Below, one piece after another: positions 27,666 to 37,258 of a DNA stretch of 64,000 nt. Within the stretch, counting starts at the first letter, position 1. Each line of letters starts with the position of its first letter. The translations under genes were made by a program, and so were the position numbers. The DNA is from Parasegetibacter sp. NRK P23 (GTDB lineage: Bacteria; Bacteroidota; Bacteroidia; Chitinophagales; Chitinophagaceae): positions 62,001 through 126,000 of the forward strand of contig NZ_JAMDLG010000001.1 in the NCBI RefSeq assembly GCF_023721715.1, read 5' to 3'. The notes below the pieces were generated by a model. The model was given only the letters and a program-made list of their open reading frames with translations, was not told the origin of the DNA and made no database searches.

Positions 27666-29036
27666 TTAAATACAGGGGAGGGAAATACGGACGGTGGTGC
27701 CTATTTTTTCCTGCGACTGCACATGAAGTTTCCCTTTGTGGATGCGGATGATGTTGTTGGCGAGGGGCAGTCCGATGCCATAGCCTTCGTAGTTGCCGGT
27801 ATTAGAGGCGCGGAAGAAAGGGTCGTAAATATGCTTGAGTTCCGCGGAAGGGATGCCGATGCCGCTATCGGCCACGGTCACATGGATGAAGCCGTCTTCC
27901 ACTTCCATTTTAACGGACACCTTGCGGTTGCCGGAATATTTACAGGCGTTCATGACGATATTGCCAATGGCGATCCTGAGTAGACTGTAACTGCCCTGCG
28001 TGGTGATTTCGTTTTCATCCGTGGGGAGTTGACCCATGTAGATGTGTACCTTATTGGCCGGATCTATCGCGTCCACATGTTCTTTCACATCGAACAGCAA
28101 TTGGTCCACACGGATGGTTTCCCAATGTTGTTTTTTCCCGTCGAACCCGGATTGTGCGAGCGCGAGCAGGCCGCGGGTCAGTTGTTGCAGTTTCTCCGCT
28201 TCGGAAACGATGGTGGTAAGGCTCTGTCGGTAGGCTTCCGCGTTCCGGTCTTTTGAAAGGGCGTAATCAGCTTCTCCGATAATGGTGGTAAGGGGTGTAC
28301 GGAATTCGTGGGACGCGTTGCTGATGAAATTATTTTGTGTTTCGAAGGCCGTTTGCAACCGGTCCAGCATTTGGTTGAAGGTTTGGGTGAGTTCCGCGAT
28401 TTCGTCGGTATTACCGGTCTCGGGTAAACGAAGGTGAAGGTTGCCCACGCTGATTTCTTTGAAGCGCGCCGTAATGTCGCGGACAGGTTGAAACGTGCGT
28501 CTTGAAAAGAAGAGACCTACGGTGAAAATAAAGATGACGGAAGAAATGAAAGTTACGATCAGGATATCGCGCAGGTGCTCCAGGCTCTCGTTCACGTAGT
28601 TGTTGGTCGCGGATTTGATCACCAGGTAGTCGCCCGTTTCATCCCGGTAGAATATCCCGGCGAAATGGCGGAGTTTCAACTGGTGGTAAACCGTTCCCCC
28701 CTTTGCTTTGATGATGTTCCGCATGTACGACATGGGAAGCGGGTTGTCTTTAGCCGGTTGCGGCTGGCCCGTTTCCCTGTTAACTTTTACGATAAAGGCT
28801 TTTTCTTCGGGCAGTGTTTCCAGGTATTGCTTTTGAATGGTACGGAACGCTTCCGTGGATACCTGGTCCTGTTCAAAACGGAATTTGGCGGAAATACGGG
28901 CGCGCAATTCCAGTCTTTTATAAAAATCGTTGTAAGCGTATTTGTTGGAGAAATAATAAATGGCCATGCTGAGTATGAATACAACAGTGGCGGTAAGCAG
29001 GGTGAACAGTATGGCAGTTTTCGTTTGTATCTGCAT
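27666..29036 (-). CDS. sensor histidine kinase of an OmpR-type two-component pair
   Basis: 456 residues. Two membrane helices (about 8-30 and 163-185) flank a periplasmic sensor domain. HAMP is at about 185-240. HisKA has the phospho-acceptor in NFISNASHEFRTPLTTI, and HATPase has NACKYSGNRK, DSGIGIP, FRASNTGNYEGYGIGLPLA. It is of the CusS type by architecture, but the stimulus is unknown. It begins 4 bp after the response regulator stop codon. Confidence 0.94.
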   Translation of the reverse strand: MQIQTKTAILFTLLTATVVFILSMAIYYFSNKYAYNDFYKRLELRARISAKFRFEQDQVSTEAFRTIQKQYLETLPEEKAFIVKVNRETGQPQPAKDNPLPMSYMRNIIKAKGGTVYHQLKLRHFAGIFYRDETGDYLVIKSATNNYVNESLEHLRDILIVTFISSVIFIFTVGLFFSRRTFQPVRDITARFKEISVGNLHLRLPETGNTDEIAELTQTFNQMLDRLQTAFETQNNFISNASHEFRTPLTTIIGEADYALSKDRNAEAYRQSLTTIVSEAEKLQQLTRGLLALAQSGFDGKKQHWETIRVDQLLFDVKEHVDAIDPANKVHIYMGQLPTDENEITTQGSYSLLRIAIGNIVMNACKYSGNRKVSVKMEVEDGFIHVTVADSGIGIPSAELKHIYDPFFRASNTGNYEGYGIGLPLANNIIRIHKGKLHVQSQEKIGTTVRISLPCI

Positions 29037-29040
29037 GATA

Positions 29041-29715
29041 TCATGCTTTCATCATATAACCCATTCCGATGACGGTATGAATGAGTTTATGATCGCTTTC
29101 CTTGTCTATCTTTTTACGGAGGTAATTTACATAAACATCCACAACATTGGTACCCATATTAAAATCAATGCTCCAGACGTGTTCGAGTATTTCGATGCGG
29201 GATAGTACGCGGTTCCTGTTGCGCATAAAGTATTCGAGTAGTCTGAACTCCGTTGAGGTGAGGGCGATGAAATTGCCGTTCCGGGTAACGGATTTAGCGC
29301 CCATATCCAGTGTAAGGTCGGCTACCTGCAATACATTGGATTCCTGCACCGCAAGGTGTTTGCGTCTTGTAAGGGATTTGATCCTGGCCTCCAGTTCGGC
29401 GAATTTGAAGGGTTTTACGAGATAGTCGTCGCCACCGGCATCCAGGCCGGCCACGATATTTTCGGTGGTACCCAACGCGGTGAGGAACAGGATGGGTGTA
29501 TGCACCTGGTCTTCGCGCAGTCTTTTGCATACTTCCATGCCACTGATGCCGGGCAGCATAATGTCCAGGATAATCACATCAAATTCGTACTGGGAAGCGA
29601 GTGTCAGCCCCATTTTGCCGTCGGGCGCCACGGTGATGCCGTATCCTGCTTCGGTAAGTCCGCGGTTGATCAGGCTGGCTACGTTTGGTTCATCTTCTAC
29701 CAGTAGAACTTTCAT
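29041..29715 (-). CDS. OmpR/PhoB-type response regulator
   Basis: 224 residues. The receiver has Asp51 (in FDVIILDIMLPG), Thr and Lys (KPFKFAEL). The winged-helix domain ends in RIEILEHVWSIDFNMGTNVVDVYVNYLRKKID. It is encoded immediately upstream of the sensor kinase on the same strand, so they are a pair. CusR-like by similarity of the domain ends. Confidence 0.96.
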   Translation of the reverse strand: MKVLLVEDEPNVASLINRGLTEAGYGITVAPDGKMGLTLASQYEFDVIILDIMLPGISGMEVCKRLREDQVHTPILFLTALGTTENIVAGLDAGGDDYLVKPFKFAELEARIKSLTRRKHLAVQESNVLQVADLTLDMGAKSVTRNGNFIALTSTEFRLLEYFMRNRNRVLSRIEILEHVWSIDFNMGTNVVDVYVNYLRKKIDKESDHKLIHTVIGMGYMMKA

Positions 29716-29895
29716 ACATCTGATGTTGAATGTTGAATGATGAATTTTGAATGATGCGGAAAGCGTTTATGGTTTGCAAAACAAAGACGCGGTTGATTAT
29801 TCAGGCGAATGACCGGCCCATGCTTTAAACCACCCTAAAAAAATAGTATCAATGGCGGAACAGTTTTCAAGAAGCTACCACCCTTATAAACAACT

Positions 29896-29936
29896 TTGGA
29901 TTTTGAATTGCAGCAACTACAATCCAAAATCCAAAA
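29896..29936. repeat. inverted repeat downstream of sucC, likely terminator
   Basis: TTTGGATTTTG and CAAAATCCAAA form an 11-bp stem with a loop of about 18 nt. It lies between sucC and the response regulator gene. Nearby (29720-29755) is a series of TTGAATG-type direct repeats. Together these make up most of the 240-bp gap; no gene is seen there. Confidence 0.55.
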
Positions 29937-29959
29937 TTAAACGTTCAAAAATATGCTTT

Positions 29960-31171
29960 CTAAGCTACTGCCTTGTTCACCAGTGCGGCCGCTTCGCTCA
30001 GCAAAATGGCGCTCTGTACTTTCAGTCCGCTTTCTTCAATCAGTTTCTTTGCTTCCTCGGCGTTCGTGCCCTGTAAACGAACGATGATGGGCACTTCAAT
30101 GTTCCCGATGGATTTGTACGCGTCGATCACACCTTGTGCAACACGGTCGCAACGAACGATACCACCGAATATGTTGATGAGGATAGCTTTTACTTTAGGA
30201 TCTTTCAGGATGATGCGGAAACCGGCCTCAACGGTGGTGGCGTTTGCGGTACCGCCTACGTCGAGGAAGTTCGCGGGTTCACCGCCGCTCAGTTTGATCA
30301 TATCCATGGTGGCCATGGCCAGTCCGGCGCCGTTCACCATACAGCCTACGTTACCATCCAGTTTAACGAAGTTCAGGTTAAATTTACCTGCTTCCACTTC
30401 CGTAGGATCTTCTTCGGAAATATCACGGAGCGCTTCCAGGTCGGAATGGCGCATCAGCGCGTTATCGTCCAGTCCCATCTTACAATCCACCGCGATGATT
30501 TTTTCATCGGATGTTTTGAAGAGCGGGTTGATTTCGAGCATGGCGCAATCCAGTCCAACATAAGCGTTGTATAGGTTGGTCACGAATTTTACACAGTTTT
30601 TGAAGGCCTCACCCGAAAGACCGAGGTTGAAGGCGATCTTTCTTGCCTGGAAGGGCAGGAGTCCACCACCGGGGTGTACCCATTCCTTGAATATTTTATC
30701 GGGCGTATTGTGGGCCACTTCTTCAATGTCCATACCGCCTTCGGTGCTGTACATGATCACGTTCTGCCCGTTGCCGCGGTCCATGAGAATAGAGAGGTAG
30801 AATTCTTTAACAGGGTTTGCACCGGGATAATAAACATCCTGCGCAACCAGTATTTTGTTCACCACTTTACCGGCTTCTCCGGTTTGGATGGTCACCAGCG
30901 TGCCACCAAGCAGGTTACCGGCAATGTCTTTCACATCCTGCGCGCTTTTGGCAACTGCCACGCCACGTTGTTCCGTACCACGGATTTTTCCCTTACCACG
31001 ACCACCCGCATGGATCTGTGCTTTTACCACGGCAAAGTTGTTTCCAAACTGAACTTTCAATTGTTTGTAGGCTTCTTCTGCTTTTTCGGGTGTATCCACC
31101 GGTATTCCTTCCTGAACAGGAACATTGTACTTCTTCAGGAGCTCCTTGGCTTGATATTCGTGTAGGTTCAT
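29960..31171 (-). CDS. sucC: succinyl-CoA ligase (ADP-forming) beta subunit
   Basis: 403 residues from the ATG at 31171 (MNLHEYQAKELLKKYNVP). The ATP-grasp region is complete (VVKAQIHAGGRGKGKIRGTE), as are LEINPLF and the CoA-ligase domain with GGIVRCDRVAQGVIDAYK. SucC with SucD makes succinate and ATP in the TCA cycle. SucD is not in the window. A codon-level TTG start two residues upstream was not chosen. Confidence 0.98.
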   Translation of the reverse strand: MNLHEYQAKELLKKYNVPVQEGIPVDTPEKAEEAYKQLKVQFGNNFAVVKAQIHAGGRGKGKIRGTEQRGVAVAKSAQDVKDIAGNLLGGTLVTIQTGEAGKVVNKILVAQDVYYPGANPVKEFYLSILMDRGNGQNVIMYSTEGGMDIEEVAHNTPDKIFKEWVHPGGGLLPFQARKIAFNLGLSGEAFKNCVKFVTNLYNAYVGLDCAMLEINPLFKTSDEKIIAVDCKMGLDDNALMRHSDLEALRDISEEDPTEVEAGKFNLNFVKLDGNVGCMVNGAGLAMATMDMIKLSGGEPANFLDVGGTANATTVEAGFRIILKDPKVKAILINIFGGIVRCDRVAQGVIDAYKSIGNIEVPIIVRLQGTNAEEAKKLIEESGLKVQSAILLSEAAALVNKAVA

Positions 31172-31219
31172 TTCCAAAAAATTTATGCGAAAATAGGGAA
31201 AAATGTAAAGCGGTTGCTT

Positions 31220-33154
31220 TTATCTCACCAGCAGCAGCCAGCCACTCAGCACAGGCATTCCCGGACGCAGGGTGATGACGTAATAATAAGTACCCGCAGG
31301 CAAAGGATTGCCATTCATCCGGCCATCCCAGGGTGTACTGTATTGCCGGGAGGAGAATACCTTTTGCCCGTAACGGTTGAATACTTCAATGTTTGCACCC
31401 GTATAATTTTGCAGTTGTTCAATCACCCAACGGTCATTTACCCCGTCACCATTCGGTGAAAAACTATTGGGTACAATGGGTTTATTCAACACACGGATGA
31501 ATACTTCATCGGAAGCTGCGCCACACCCGGAAACAGAATTTACGTCCAGTTTGTAAGTCAGGTTCCGTGGCGGGAATACAGCTGCTTCCACCTGTGCATC
31601 ATCTACAATAAATGTTGCGGGCACCCACCGTACGATGATGCCTGCTCCTGAAACTTTGGCGCGGATTCGCGCTGTATCCCCTTCCAGTATGGTGAGGTCG
31701 GGACCAGCATCGGCGGTAGGAGATTGGTTCACGTGTATGGCCACGGTATCCGAATCCACGCATCCGAATGAATTGGTAACGGTAAGATAATATTGGGTGG
31801 AGTCGCGCGGGGAAACAGAAAAAACCGGAGATGCAGGAAGCTGATCGCCTGCGGAACTGGCCCATACAAAGGTGCCGTTGCCCGTTCCCGTGAGTGTGGC
31901 GGAACTTCCCGCGCAAATGGTTTGGTCGTTCCCGGCGAAAGGCGCTGGGCCCGGCCTTATCTGCACGGTGGTGGAGGTGGTGGCTTCACAACCTTTATCT
32001 GATATTGCTTTTAAAGTATAAGTACCGGATTGACTGAATGCGCCGGTAAACAATGGGTTTTGTTCCGATGAACTGAAGCCGCCCGGGCCGGTCCAGGCCC
32101 ATGTGCTTCCTCCTGATGCCTGCAGTTGCCATGGTTTTCCGTTGCACAATGGCGTGCTTACCTGGATGGATGGAACAGGGGTGGGATGAATATTTATGGT
32201 GATGGGGGCTGAAGCTACCCTGCATTTACTTAATCCCGCATTCGGCCTTTCGGCTGCGCTTATCCGGTACAGGTACAATCCGGGTAAAGTAGGCTGCACT
32301 GTAGTGGTTACATTTTCCTGACCTGCTATGTCGGTCCATGTTTTCCCGGAATCGGTACTTTCCTGCCATTGCCATACGGGGTCAGTGAAACCGCCGGAGT
32401 TCCCATTGAGTTCCAGCGGGCGTGGCGCTTCAGCACAAAGATCAATGACAGCCGAAGCCGCTCCCGTTACGGAAGTACTGATCTGCGGTCCGCAGGGGCG
32501 GAAGCTGATATCGTCGAGGGCAACATCGTTTCCGCAGCCGCCGGGCGCGTTATTGGTCATTCTAACCACGAGGTCGGTAACGCCTGCCGGGGTGGTGAAG
32601 TAGAAGCCATATTGTTTCCATTGCACCACTGGTGTTTCGGGAATGGAACCGGTACTGTAGTTGCCCAGTACCTGGCCGGTATTGGTTTCGATCCTGAACG
32701 TGATATTGGGGTCGGTGCCGTTCCCGCCACAACTGGAAGCAAGCAGAAGCGTGGCTACCCAGGCCGAGAATTCATACGTGGTGCCGCCACATAAACCTGA
32801 AACGGGATACACGAAAAAATCATCGGGGGTTACCGAAGCGTTCACCACCATCATGTTGCCATTCACATCACCGGGCGTGTGGTCTTCGTTCAGGTTGTGC
32901 CAGGAGTTGCCAAAACAGTTGAATAACGTTGAAGTAATGGTGTAAAGTCCATCGTTCGGACAGGAAGCCTGTTGGTATGACTGATAAGTATACGTGGTTA
33001 CGCCTGCCGCAAGCGGCGCGGGTGTTCCTTTTCCAAAATCAATGAATACCACGGGATCGCCCAGGCTCCCGTTGCAAAGTTGTGCCCGTGTATGGGCGGA
33101 AATCAACAGGAGCAGGCACAGCAGGGCAAAGCAAAAATATCTTCTCATGAGCAT
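31220..33154 (-). CDS. secreted T9SS-sorted protein with Ig/PKD-like repeats
   Basis: 644 residues. Signal peptide FALLCLLLLISAHTRAQ. The first part (about 25-220) is a lectin- or jellyroll-like domain (TYEFSAWVATLL, VVRMTNNAPGGCGNDVALDD). The middle has two Ig/PKD-like modules (VWQWQESTDSGKTWTDI, TWAWTGPGGFSSSEQNP). The end is the gliding-motility C-terminal domain NSFSPNGDGVNDRWVI, ENIEVFNRYG-like IEVFNRYGQKVF, then WDGRMNGNPLPAGTYYYVI. This marks type IX secretion (type B sorting) to the cell surface. Ligand unknown. Confidence 0.92.
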   Translation of the reverse strand: MLMRRYFCFALLCLLLLISAHTRAQLCNGSLGDPVVFIDFGKGTPAPLAAGVTTYTYQSYQQASCPNDGLYTITSTLFNCFGNSWHNLNEDHTPGDVNGNMMVVNASVTPDDFFVYPVSGLCGGTTYEFSAWVATLLLASSCGGNGTDPNITFRIETNTGQVLGNYSTGSIPETPVVQWKQYGFYFTTPAGVTDLVVRMTNNAPGGCGNDVALDDISFRPCGPQISTSVTGAASAVIDLCAEAPRPLELNGNSGGFTDPVWQWQESTDSGKTWTDIAGQENVTTTVQPTLPGLYLYRISAAERPNAGLSKCRVASAPITINIHPTPVPSIQVSTPLCNGKPWQLQASGGSTWAWTGPGGFSSSEQNPLFTGAFSQSGTYTLKAISDKGCEATTSTTVQIRPGPAPFAGNDQTICAGSSATLTGTGNGTFVWASSAGDQLPASPVFSVSPRDSTQYYLTVTNSFGCVDSDTVAIHVNQSPTADAGPDLTILEGDTARIRAKVSGAGIIVRWVPATFIVDDAQVEAAVFPPRNLTYKLDVNSVSGCGAASDEVFIRVLNKPIVPNSFSPNGDGVNDRWVIEQLQNYTGANIEVFNRYGQKVFSSRQYSTPWDGRMNGNPLPAGTYYYVITLRPGMPVLSGWLLLVR

Positions 33155-33213
33155 AACATGGCGGCATTGAAAATACGCCTTTCCTTAATATCTTCCTGAT
33201 AATCCTGAAAACG

Positions 33214-33221
33214 TATCTTTG
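33214..33221 (+). promoter_or_regulatory. -7 promoter element for the purine nucleoside phosphorylase gene
   Basis: TATCTTTG fits TAnnTTTG, 18 bp before the ATG at 33240. Confidence 0.6.
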
Positions 33222-33239
33222 CCCCCATTTACAGCAATC

Positions 33240-34067
33240 ATGGAAAATACCGGAATGAAAGCCAGGTTACAGGACGCAATAGCATACATCAGGACCCAAT
33301 CTTCAGTTACACCCGTTGCCGGCATCGTGCTCGGAAGCGGATTGGGCAATTTTACCGCGAATATGGAGATCGAAGTGGAAATCCCTTATGGCGATATTCC
33401 CAACTTTCCGGTATCCACCGTGGAAGGGCACAAAGGAAGAATGATCCTCGGTAAACTGGACGGTAAACCCATTGTGGTAATGGCCGGAAGGTTTCATTTT
33501 TATGAAGGGTACAGTGTGGAAGAAGTGGTGTTCCCCATCCGTGTATTAAAAATGATGGGCATTCAAACACTTTTTATTTCCAATGCAGCAGGTGGCGTTC
33601 ATCCCGATTTTGAAGTGGGTGACCTCATGATCATCAACGACCATATCAGTTTCTTTACCCCGAATCCGCTCGTGGGACCCAATGATCCTGAAATGGGCCC
33701 CCGTTTCCCGGATATGAGCGAACCTTACAACAAGGAACTGATCGCGAAAGCGAAAGCAATCGGGGCGGAACTGAACATCCGCCTGCACGAAGGCGTGTAC
33801 ACCGGGGTTACCGGCCCAACTTTCGAGACCAGGGCCGAATACAGGCTGATTCAACTGGTAGGTGGCCATGCCGTAGGCATGAGTACCGTGCAGGAAGTGA
33901 TTACAGCAGTGCACATGGGACTGAAGGTGTTCGCGATCAGCGTGATCACCGACCTTGGTATCCGGGAGGAAGACAATGTGATCACCCATGAGGAAGTGCT
34001 GGCAGCGGCCAAAGCAGCCGAACCCAAACTCACCGCGCTGTTCCGCGGACTGATTGCCCGGGGATGA
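33240..34067 (+). CDS. purine-nucleoside phosphorylase
   Basis: 275 residues from the ATG at 33240. The trimeric PNP family motifs are present: IVLGSGLGNF (phosphate site), GRFHFYEGYS, ISNAAGGVHPDFEVGDLMII, and the purine-site region YTGVTGPTFETRAEYRL with HAVGMSTVQEVI. It cleaves purine nucleosides with phosphate for salvage. A promoter element precedes it. Confidence 0.96.
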   Translation: MENTGMKARLQDAIAYIRTQSSVTPVAGIVLGSGLGNFTANMEIEVEIPYGDIPNFPVSTVEGHKGRMILGKLDGKPIVVMAGRFHFYEGYSVEEVVFPIRVLKMMGIQTLFISNAAGGVHPDFEVGDLMIINDHISFFTPNPLVGPNDPEMGPRFPDMSEPYNKELIAKAKAIGAELNIRLHEGVYTGVTGPTFETRAEYRLIQLVGGHAVGMSTVQEVITAVHMGLKVFAISVITDLGIREEDNVITHEEVLAAAKAAEPKLTALFRGLIARG

Positions 34068-34109
34068 CCGGTTTAACGCAACGCTAACGCCGCATCCCAA
34101 TCTAGTTAT

Positions 34110-34117
34110 TACATTTG
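34110..34117 (+). promoter_or_regulatory. -7 promoter element for the large porin gene
   Basis: TACATTTG fits TAnnTTTG, 16 bp ahead of the ATG at 34134. Confidence 0.5.
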
Positions 34118-34133
34118 CTTTCTTTCATAGCGC

Positions 34134-36155
34134 ATGGTACAGAAAATAGCCGGTTTCCTGATCTTACTCTTCTTACTGATCTGCTCCGACGGATTCGGGC
34201 AAAGAAACCCGCTTAGTGGCGTGAGCAGCCGGCTCGGGGGACTGGGCAACATGAGCGCCGGAGGAGGAGGGGATTCCCTGCTGAAAAGAACCTACAGGGA
34301 AGACTCCATCACCATTACCTTCAGGTACCTCGATTCCACCAGGTTGTATTTCATGGATACTTCGGTGAACGATTTCACCAAAAGATACCCCATTCCCGCC
34401 AACCATCTTTTCCTCGGAAACCTGGGCAGCGCTACCCGTTCCCTCACCTTTAACCCTTTCCTGAAACCAGGGTTCGATGCGGGTATGCACGCCTTCGATG
34501 TATACAAATTCACCGTGGAAGAAACGAAGTTCTACAATACCACGCGCCCCTTCACGGAACTGGGCTATGTGATCGGCAGCAAAACGGAGCAGTCCATTTC
34601 TATTCTTCACACGCAGAACATCATGCCCAACTGGAACTTCGCGTTGCAATACCGGATGTTCAGCGCACCAGGCTTCTTCCAGTACCAGAATACCAGTCAC
34701 AACAACTACCGGTTCAACAGCTTGTATCAGTCGAAAGACAAACGTTACTCCAATTATTTCGTCATCCTGAGCAACCAGTTGAAGGCCGGGGAAAACGGTG
34801 GCGTCAGCAAAACGATTGATTACCTCAATAACCCGCTTTACTCCAACAGGTTTACTGTTCCGGTGCGGCTCGGTGGGGAAGAGGTGGGTACCGCAAGTTT
34901 GTTCAGCAGTACCGTAAATACCGGTAATATCTACAACAACACCGGTGTGTATTTGCGCCAGATGTACGATTGGGGGAAGAAAGATTCCTTACAGATCAAC
35001 GATTCCACCACCATCAAATTGTATTATCCCAAATTCAGGGTGCAGCATACTTTTCACCTGAATACGTCCAAATACCAGTACCGCGACTTTGAAGCCAGTT
35101 TCGATTCCGCCCGCCTCTTCTACCAGGATATGTACCAACTGGCCTCCGTTCCCGATACCATCAGCATCGGCGATCAGTTCAGGGATATCCGGAACGAAAT
35201 CTCACTGATCCAGTTCCCGGACTCCAAAAACCAGCAGCAGTTTTTACGAGTGGGGGCCATGTTGCAGAACGTGAACGCGCAGCTCCGCTCCGTAAAACTT
35301 GGTTTCTATAACATAATTCTCCTCGGAGAATACCGGAACAAAACAAAGAACCAGAAATGGGACCTGGAAGCCAATGGGCAACTCTATGCAACAGGCTTCA
35401 ACGCGGGCGATTACCAGGCCCATGCCAGGTTGAAAAGATTCCTTGGTAAGAAAATCGGTAACCTGGAACTCGGTTTCCAGAACGTGAATCGCTCGCCCTC
35501 TTTCATTTTTGATCCCAGAAGCAGTTTCAACTTTACAGGATCAGGTGGATTCAACAAAGAAAACATCTCCCATGCCTACGGTAAAATAGAAGTGCCCGCC
35601 TTGCAATTGGAACTTGGGGGTAACCTGTACCTGGTTGGCAACTATATGTACTTTTCTAACCCCTATACGCCAGCCCAGCATTCGCAGGTATTCAATGTGC
35701 TGAAGATCACCGCGGATAAAAAGTTTAAAGTAGGCAAACATTGGAACTGGTACAACCATATTACCGTTCAGCAAAAGGCCGGAGATGCACCCCTCAATAT
35801 GCCATTGGTATTCACAAGACAGCGCTTCGCTTTCGAAGGACTGTTCTTTAAATTCATGAACCTCAGTACCGGACTCGAACTCAGGTACCATACGCCTTTC
35901 AAAACCGATGGCTATTCACCCATGCTGGGCCAGTTTTATTACCAGGACACCACCACGGTGAACAATCTTCCCGATATCGCGGCATTCTTCCATTTCAGAA
36001 TCAGGACCTTCAACGCATTTGTAAGAATGGAAAACCTGAACGCAGCCACCTTAAACCCCACGTTTGGGTTCACCAATAACAATACGCCCGTGCCTACTTA
36101 TGTTGCACCAGGATTACTCATCCGCGTGGGCATATTCTGGGGATTCGTAAATTAA
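34134..36155 (+). CDS. putative porin (PF14121-like outer-membrane barrel)
   Basis: 673 residues. Signal peptide FLILLFLLICSDGFGQ. The mature start contains a Gly/Asp-rich stretch and SLTFNPFLKPGFDAGMHAFD, LHTQNIMPNWNFALQYRMFSAPGFF, NTSHNNYRFNSLYQSKDKRYS. This pattern is characteristic of the Bacteroidota porin family. Numerous amphipathic strands follow and the chain ends in a barrel-like VAPGLLIRVGIFWGFVN. It probably forms a diffusion pore in the outer membrane; the substrate is unknown. It precedes the metal island on the same strand, but has its own promoter. Confidence 0.88.
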   Translation: MVQKIAGFLILLFLLICSDGFGQRNPLSGVSSRLGGLGNMSAGGGGDSLLKRTYREDSITITFRYLDSTRLYFMDTSVNDFTKRYPIPANHLFLGNLGSATRSLTFNPFLKPGFDAGMHAFDVYKFTVEETKFYNTTRPFTELGYVIGSKTEQSISILHTQNIMPNWNFALQYRMFSAPGFFQYQNTSHNNYRFNSLYQSKDKRYSNYFVILSNQLKAGENGGVSKTIDYLNNPLYSNRFTVPVRLGGEEVGTASLFSSTVNTGNIYNNTGVYLRQMYDWGKKDSLQINDSTTIKLYYPKFRVQHTFHLNTSKYQYRDFEASFDSARLFYQDMYQLASVPDTISIGDQFRDIRNEISLIQFPDSKNQQQFLRVGAMLQNVNAQLRSVKLGFYNIILLGEYRNKTKNQKWDLEANGQLYATGFNAGDYQAHARLKRFLGKKIGNLELGFQNVNRSPSFIFDPRSSFNFTGSGGFNKENISHAYGKIEVPALQLELGGNLYLVGNYMYFSNPYTPAQHSQVFNVLKITADKKFKVGKHWNWYNHITVQQKAGDAPLNMPLVFTRQRFAFEGLFFKFMNLSTGLELRYHTPFKTDGYSPMLGQFYYQDTTTVNNLPDIAAFFHFRIRTFNAFVRMENLNAATLNPTFGFTNNNTPVPTYVAPGLLIRVGIFWGFVN

Positions 36156-36198
36156 AAGGGGTTTAACAAAAAAAAACAGGGGCTTTCAGAAAGATTGA

Positions 36199-36206
36199 TA
36201 CCTTTG
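36199..36206 (+). promoter_or_regulatory. -7 promoter element at the head of the metal island
   Basis: TACCTTTG fits TAnnTTTG. The GTG start codon follows 5 bp later, so the transcript may be leaderless. Confidence 0.6.
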
Positions 36207-36211
36207 TACCG

Positions 36212-36607
36212 GTGAAAAAACTCATTGTAGCCATATCAGCCATTTTCTACCTCGCCATCAGCAGCGGACTGGTGTTCAGTCTGCATTACTGCATGGGCAA
36301 ACTGGCCGGCGTTGAGTTCAAACCCATGGCTTATGCTTCCAAGACCTGCGTATGTGGTTCAGGAGAAGAAGAAAGCGATTGCTGCAAAACCGAACTGAAA
36401 GTGGTGAAGCTGGAACAGGACCAGAAAAATACTCCTTTCCAGACTTTTGATTTCTCTCCCCTTGAAGCAGAAATCTCCTTCTTTTTCCACCTCTCTTCCG
36501 AAAGACCATTCACGGAACCGCAAGGCAATACATTGTTTTGCAACGGTCCACCTGAACAGCAACAGGATAAACCCATCTACCTCCGCAATAACGTTTTCAG
36601 GCTATAG
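36212..36607 (+). CDS. HYC_CC_PP family protein
   Basis: 131 residues, GTG start. An N-terminal membrane helix/signal segment is followed by SLHYCMGK (His25-Tyr26-Cys27), then CVCGSGEEESDCCK and a Pro-Pro near the C-terminus (GPPEQQQDKP). These are the defining features of the HYC_CC_PP family of Bacteroidota, found near metal-related genes. Its function is unknown; Cys and His residues suggest metal binding in the periplasm. It is the first gene of the island and precedes the HMA gene by about 100 bp. Confidence 0.85.
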   Translation: MKKLIVAISAIFYLAISSGLVFSLHYCMGKLAGVEFKPMAYASKTCVCGSGEEESDCCKTELKVVKLEQDQKNTPFQTFDFSPLEAEISFFFHLSSERPFTEPQGNTLFCNGPPEQQQDKPIYLRNNVFRL

Positions 36608-36709
36608 ACAGGATTGTTTCGTTCCCCGGCAGCATCGCTGAAACCGGTTATACCCATTTGTACATGGGTGATCATTATCAATTATTCCACACGTCATCAA
36701 CGAACAATC

Positions 36710-37204
36710 ATGAAACGTTTATTTATAACATTGGCAGTTATCGCCATTTCCTTCTCTTCTTTCGCCCAGGAATCAGCCACCACAACTTTTAAAGTATGGG
36801 GAAACTGCGGCATGTGCAAACAAACCATTGAAAAAGCAGCCAAAACTGAAGGCGTTTCCGCGGCCACCTGGAACGTGGAAACAAAAATGCTGGAACTCAC
36901 TTACCAGCCCGGGAAAACAACACCGGAAAAGGTACAGCAGAAAATCGCTGCCACAGGTTACGATACTGAAAAAGTAACCGGCGACAACAAAGCTTACGAT
37001 AAACTGCACGGCTGCTGCAAGTATGAAAGAAAAGCCGGCGAAGTAAGTAAGGAAAAATGCTGCGAAACAAATGAATGTTGCAAAGATGCTACCTGCTGCA
37101 AAGAAGGAAAATGTTCCGGCAAATGCGACAAAGGGGAGAAAGGCGCTGAGGCATGCTGCGCAACAGCCGGATCATGCTGCAAAAAAGGTACTTCCGCCAA
37201 CTAG
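36710..37204 (+). CDS. secreted HMA-domain protein with metallothionein-like Cys-rich tail
   Basis: 164 residues from the ATG at 36710. Signal peptide ends ISFSSFAQ. The HMA fold (about 23-90) carries GNCGMCKQTIE with the metal pair Cys33 and Cys36. From residue 102 to 159 there are 14 cysteines in paired CC groups (for example ECCKDATCCKEGKC). This is a fusion of a copper-chaperone-like domain to a metal-sponge tail. Likely role: periplasmic binding of Cu(I) or another soft metal. That is inferred, and which metal is unknown. The next HMA gene begins 54 bp downstream. Confidence 0.85.
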   Translation: MKRLFITLAVIAISFSSFAQESATTTFKVWGNCGMCKQTIEKAAKTEGVSAATWNVETKMLELTYQPGKTTPEKVQQKIAATGYDTEKVTGDNKAYDKLHGCCKYERKAGEVSKEKCCETNECCKDATCCKEGKCSGKCDKGEKGAEACCATAGSCCKKGTSAN

Positions 37205-37258
37205 TTCAATCCCGGTATTTATTACAATAACAGCCCCATCGGGGTTAAAATATAATAT

